From Phyllobacterium calauticae (GTDB taxonomy: Bacteria; Pseudomonadota; Alphaproteobacteria; Rhizobiales; Rhizobiaceae): a DNA stretch of 64,000 nucleotides. The notes beneath the pieces were generated by a model that saw only the letters and a list, made by a program, of their open reading frames with translations, did no database searches and was not told the origin of the DNA. The stretch lies in the NCBI RefSeq assembly GCF_019991125.1, contig NZ_JAGENB010000002.1, forward strand, positions 744,001 through 808,000. The letters are read 5' to 3'. The translations under genes were made by a program, and so were the position numbers. Below are positions 62,012 to 64,000 of this stretch, piece after piece (positions within the stretch are counted from its first letter, which is position 1; each line of letters starts with the position of its first letter).

Positions 62012-62674
62012 ATGCCGCTGATCGAAGCCCATGAATTGTACCGATTTTACCACAATGGGGATGATGAAACGGCGGCGCTGCGTGGCGTCAGCCTTCAGGT
62101 TGGGCATGGCGAGATTGTTGCGGTTACCGGACCGTCGGGCAGCGGTAAATCGACCTTGCTGTCATGCCTGACAGGCCTTGAAGAACCGGACGGCGGTTAC
62201 GTCATCATTGCCGGTGAGAGGATCACGCGGCGCTCCGAAGCATTTCGAGCGTCCATAAGGGCGACGCGTTTGGGCATTTTGCAACAGGTGCCGAACCTTC
62301 TTGCGCACCTCACCGTGACCGAAAACATCGAACTTCAGATGCACCTGGCAGGCATGGTAAACATGAACAGCATCGAAATGCTGCTTTCGACAGTCGATCT
62401 GCGGCATCGTGCCTATGGTTATCCGAATGAGCTGTCCGGGGGGGAGGCGGCTCGCGCAGGGTTGGCTGTAGCGCTTGCGGCAGACCCTGTGCTGCTTGTC
62501 GCCGACGAGCCCACAGCTGAAGTTGACAGAAAAACTGAATCGCACCTGATCGAGCATTTCAAAAAGCGGCGACAGGCCGGCAAGTCGACGCTCGTTGCGA
62601 CCCATAGCGATGCGATGTCCGGTATCGCGGATCGTGTTCTCAGATTGAGGGACGGGAAGGTGGTCCATGACTGA
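62012..62674 (+). CDS. ABC transporter ATP-binding protein 1 (LolD/MacB type)
   Basis: A 220-residue ATPase: Walker A VTGPSGSGKSTLLS, Q-loop ILQQVPNLLAHLTV, signature ELSGGEAARAGLAVALA, Walker B LLVADEPTAEVD and switch ATHSD. It is a stand-alone subunit of the MacB/LolD subfamily, which works with FtsX-like permeases. The signature reads SGGEAARA rather than the usual SGGQQQRV. It starts one base after the upstream stop and overlaps the next ATPase by eight bases. Confidence 0.92.
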   Translation: MPLIEAHELYRFYHNGDDETAALRGVSLQVGHGEIVAVTGPSGSGKSTLLSCLTGLEEPDGGYVIIAGERITRRSEAFRASIRATRLGILQQVPNLLAHLTVTENIELQMHLAGMVNMNSIEMLLSTVDLRHRAYGYPNELSGGEAARAGLAVALAADPVLLVADEPTAEVDRKTESHLIEHFKKRRQAGKSTLVATHSDAMSGIADRVLRLRDGKVVHD

Positions 62675-63353
62675 GTGTCTGGTCGATGCAAAAGATGTTG
62701 CAAGGGACTTTCCAGACGGAACATCCGGTGTGAGCACGGTCCTGCAGCCGTCATCGTGCCGGATTGTATCCGGGGATCGGATTGCGCTTACAGGCCCCTC
62801 CGGAAGTGGCAAGTCTACGCTTCTCTATCTGCTGGGCGGCCTTGACCGGCCCACCCGAGGGATTGTCACCTGGCCGGCGCTCGGTGCCGGAGATACCCTG
62901 CGGCCTGAGAAAATTACCTATGTTTTTCAATCACAAAGTTTGTTTCCCGCTCTGACGGTTCTTGAAAATGTGGCCTTGCCGCTGATTGTTTCAGGCGGGC
63001 AGGGTTTGCCTGATCAACGTGCGATGGCCTTGCTCACTGAATTCCAGCTCGATGGGCTGGCGGAGAAGCTTCCGGAAGAGTTGTCGGGCGGGCAGGCCCA
63101 ACGTGTCGCTTTGGCAAGAGCACTCGTAACACAACCGCGATTGATCCTTGCGGACGAGCCGACCGGCCAGCTTGACGTGGCAACGGCAAGGACATTGATC
63201 GACGTGCTTCTCAGACAGATCGATGGTACGTCAACTGCGCTTATTATCGCGACGCACGATCTGAGGGTCGCCGAGCGCATGGAGAAACAATGGTCGATGC
63301 GACACGGCACGCTGACCACCGACAATCCGTCTCTCGCCGAATTGGTGCCGTGA
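62667..63353 (+). CDS. ABC transporter ATP-binding protein 2 (LolD/MacB type)
   Basis: A 228-residue ATPase: Walker A LTGPSGSGKSTLLYLLGG, Q-loop YVFQSQSLFPALTV, signature ELSGGQAQRVALARAL, Walker B LILADEPTGQLD and switch ATHDLRVAE. It has canonical motifs, unlike its neighbour. The two ATPases in one operon may pair as a heterodimer with one degenerate site. It is followed directly by the permease. Confidence 0.92.
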   Translation: MTECLVDAKDVARDFPDGTSGVSTVLQPSSCRIVSGDRIALTGPSGSGKSTLLYLLGGLDRPTRGIVTWPALGAGDTLRPEKITYVFQSQSLFPALTVLENVALPLIVSGGQGLPDQRAMALLTEFQLDGLAEKLPEELSGGQAQRVALARALVTQPRLILADEPTGQLDVATARTLIDVLLRQIDGTSTALIIATHDLRVAERMEKQWSMRHGTLTTDNPSLAELVP

Positions 63354-63354
63354 A

Positions 63355-64000
63355 ATGATGGGTCTTTGGGTATACGGTCTTGTCACGCGCCGCCCCTTGC
63401 AGCTTTTGGGAACCGCTGCAGGCATTGCAGGGACAGTCGGCTTGATCGCGTGTCTCGGCCTCTTTCTTTCCTCCAGCGCCCAAACGATGACCAGGAGAGC
63501 GATTGCAGGCGTTCCGATTGACTGGCAGGTTGAAGTTCTGGCTACGGCCGATAAAGCAGAGATAAAGAAAGCGATTGCTGAATCCGCAAGGGTTGCCGCT
63601 ATGGGCGAGGCGCATTTTGCAAGCGTGACCGGCCTGGAAGCCACGACTGACGGAACCACCCAAACCACCGGGCCTGGCAAGGTGCTCGCATTTGACGCCG
63701 CCTATCTCCAAAGCTTCCCTGCCGAAATCCGCTCATTGTCAGCGTCAAATGGCGGTACGATGATAACCCAGCAGACAGCATCAAACCTCCACGTTAAGCC
63801 AGGTGATATTGTTACGATCCATCGTGTCGGTTTGTCGCCCGCGGCGCTAAAAATCGACCGCATTGTCGATTTGCCCGATGCGGATTCACTTTTCCAATCG
63901 ATAGGTTTGCCTCCCCAATCGGCCCCACAGGCACCTCCCGACAATGTCTTGATACTTCCCTTGAACATTTGGAAAGATATTTTCAGACAACAGGAAGAAG
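63355..64000 (+). CDS. FtsX/MacB-like ABC permease (cut by window end)
   Basis: Starts one base after the second ATPase stop (ATGATG at 63355) and stays open to the window end, 215 codons. The first helix is LLGTAAGIAGTVGLIACLGL; an extracytoplasmic MacB_PCD-like domain follows (GVPIDWQVEVLATADKAEIK, VKPGDIVTIHRVG). Helices 2-4 lie beyond the window. Together with the ATPases and the exported protein it forms a type VII ABC (mechanotransmission) system, cargo unknown. Confidence 0.85.
   Translation, partial: MMGLWVYGLVTRRPLQLLGTAAGIAGTVGLIACLGLFLSSSAQTMTRRAIAGVPIDWQVEVLATADKAEIKKAIAESARVAAMGEAHFASVTGLEATTDGTTQTTGPGKVLAFDAAYLQSFPAEIRSLSASNGGTMITQQTASNLHVKPGDIVTIHRVGLSPAALKIDRIVDLPDADSLFQSIGLPPQSAPQAPPDNVLILPLNIWKDIFRQQEE

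Noticed and set aside
1..64000. CRISPR arrays, tRNA or rRNA genes, integrase-flanked genomic island
   Set aside because: No regularly spaced repeats, no cloverleaf or rRNA sequence and no integrase gene were recognised.

Overview
The window looks like chromosomal or large-replicon DNA of an alphaproteobacterium of the order Hyphomicrobiales (Rhizobiales), in the Brucella/Ochrobactrum/Phyllobacterium neighbourhood. The evidence is moderately high GC with GC-rich third positions, an IalB-family protein, a Usg protein, an alphaproteobacterial Omp85/BamA, a SigF/NrsF pair and the C-terminal sequence of the AtpB-like protein. The species cannot be fixed from sequence alone. No rRNA, tRNA, CRISPR array or intact transposon was seen. 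Many genes are solitary or in small operons and nearly every operon carries its own regulator, as in an accessory, stress-oriented region.

Layout. 0-6.5 kb: tail of a PepSY-type protein, an orphan F-ATPase subunit a, a guanidinium/SMR exporter, a DMT transporter divergent from a LysR regulator, an NAD(P)-dependent dehydrogenase, a tandem universal stress protein and a PQQ-type sugar dehydrogenase. 6.5-15.4 kb: a DUF2147 protein, an RND pump with its adaptor, two OmpR-family response regulators back to back with a single histidine kinase, and a polysaccharide deacetylase. 15.5-22 kb: a stand-alone BamA paralogue, an IalB protein and a CpxRA-like two-component system divergent from a Spy/CpxP-like periplasmic protein with Cpx-type boxes between them. 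22-25 kb: a VOC protein, a Qnr-like pentapeptide protein of unusual base composition, a LysR regulator and a membrane protein.

25-29 kb is a metal island: a CsoR/RcnR-family repressor with a perfect C6-A-G6 palindrome over its leader, an NreB-like MFS exporter with a histidine-rich tail, a rhodanese-ChrB fusion and ChrA. 29-38 kb holds assorted enzymes (amidohydrolase, DEDDh exonuclease, isochorismatase-like, DJ-1/PfpI) mixed with decayed sequence: an inverted LysR tail, an acyl-CoA thioesterase fragment, an IS-end remnant and an IS66 transposase fragment. 38.3-41.3 kb is a compact sulfur module: persulfide-dioxygenase-like MBL protein, cysteine-desulfurase-like PLP enzyme and divergent Lrp/AsnC regulator.

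44.3-49.6 kb, all leftward, is a complete bufferin-type locus: Cys-containing DUF2282 precursor, DUF692 (MNIO) modifying enzyme, DUF2063 partner, DoxX membrane protein, SigF-like sigma factor, NrsF-like anti-sigma, thioredoxin and CcdA. A SigF-type promoter lies upstream of the precursor. It is followed by a GDCCVxC protein and a mercury-type MerR regulator sharing a 19-bp-spacer promoter.

52.1-59.7 kb carries two adjacent giant genes (1168 and 1342 residues) of no recognised function. They are translationally linked, lack signal peptides, share a VDLxGN motif at the same relative position, and the first has a long Gly/Ser linker before a beta-rich C-terminal domain. This is the best candidate for an undescribed system. 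The window closes with a truncated AraC regulator and the start of an ABC exporter operon (exported protein, two ATPases, FtsX/MacB-like permease cut by the window end).
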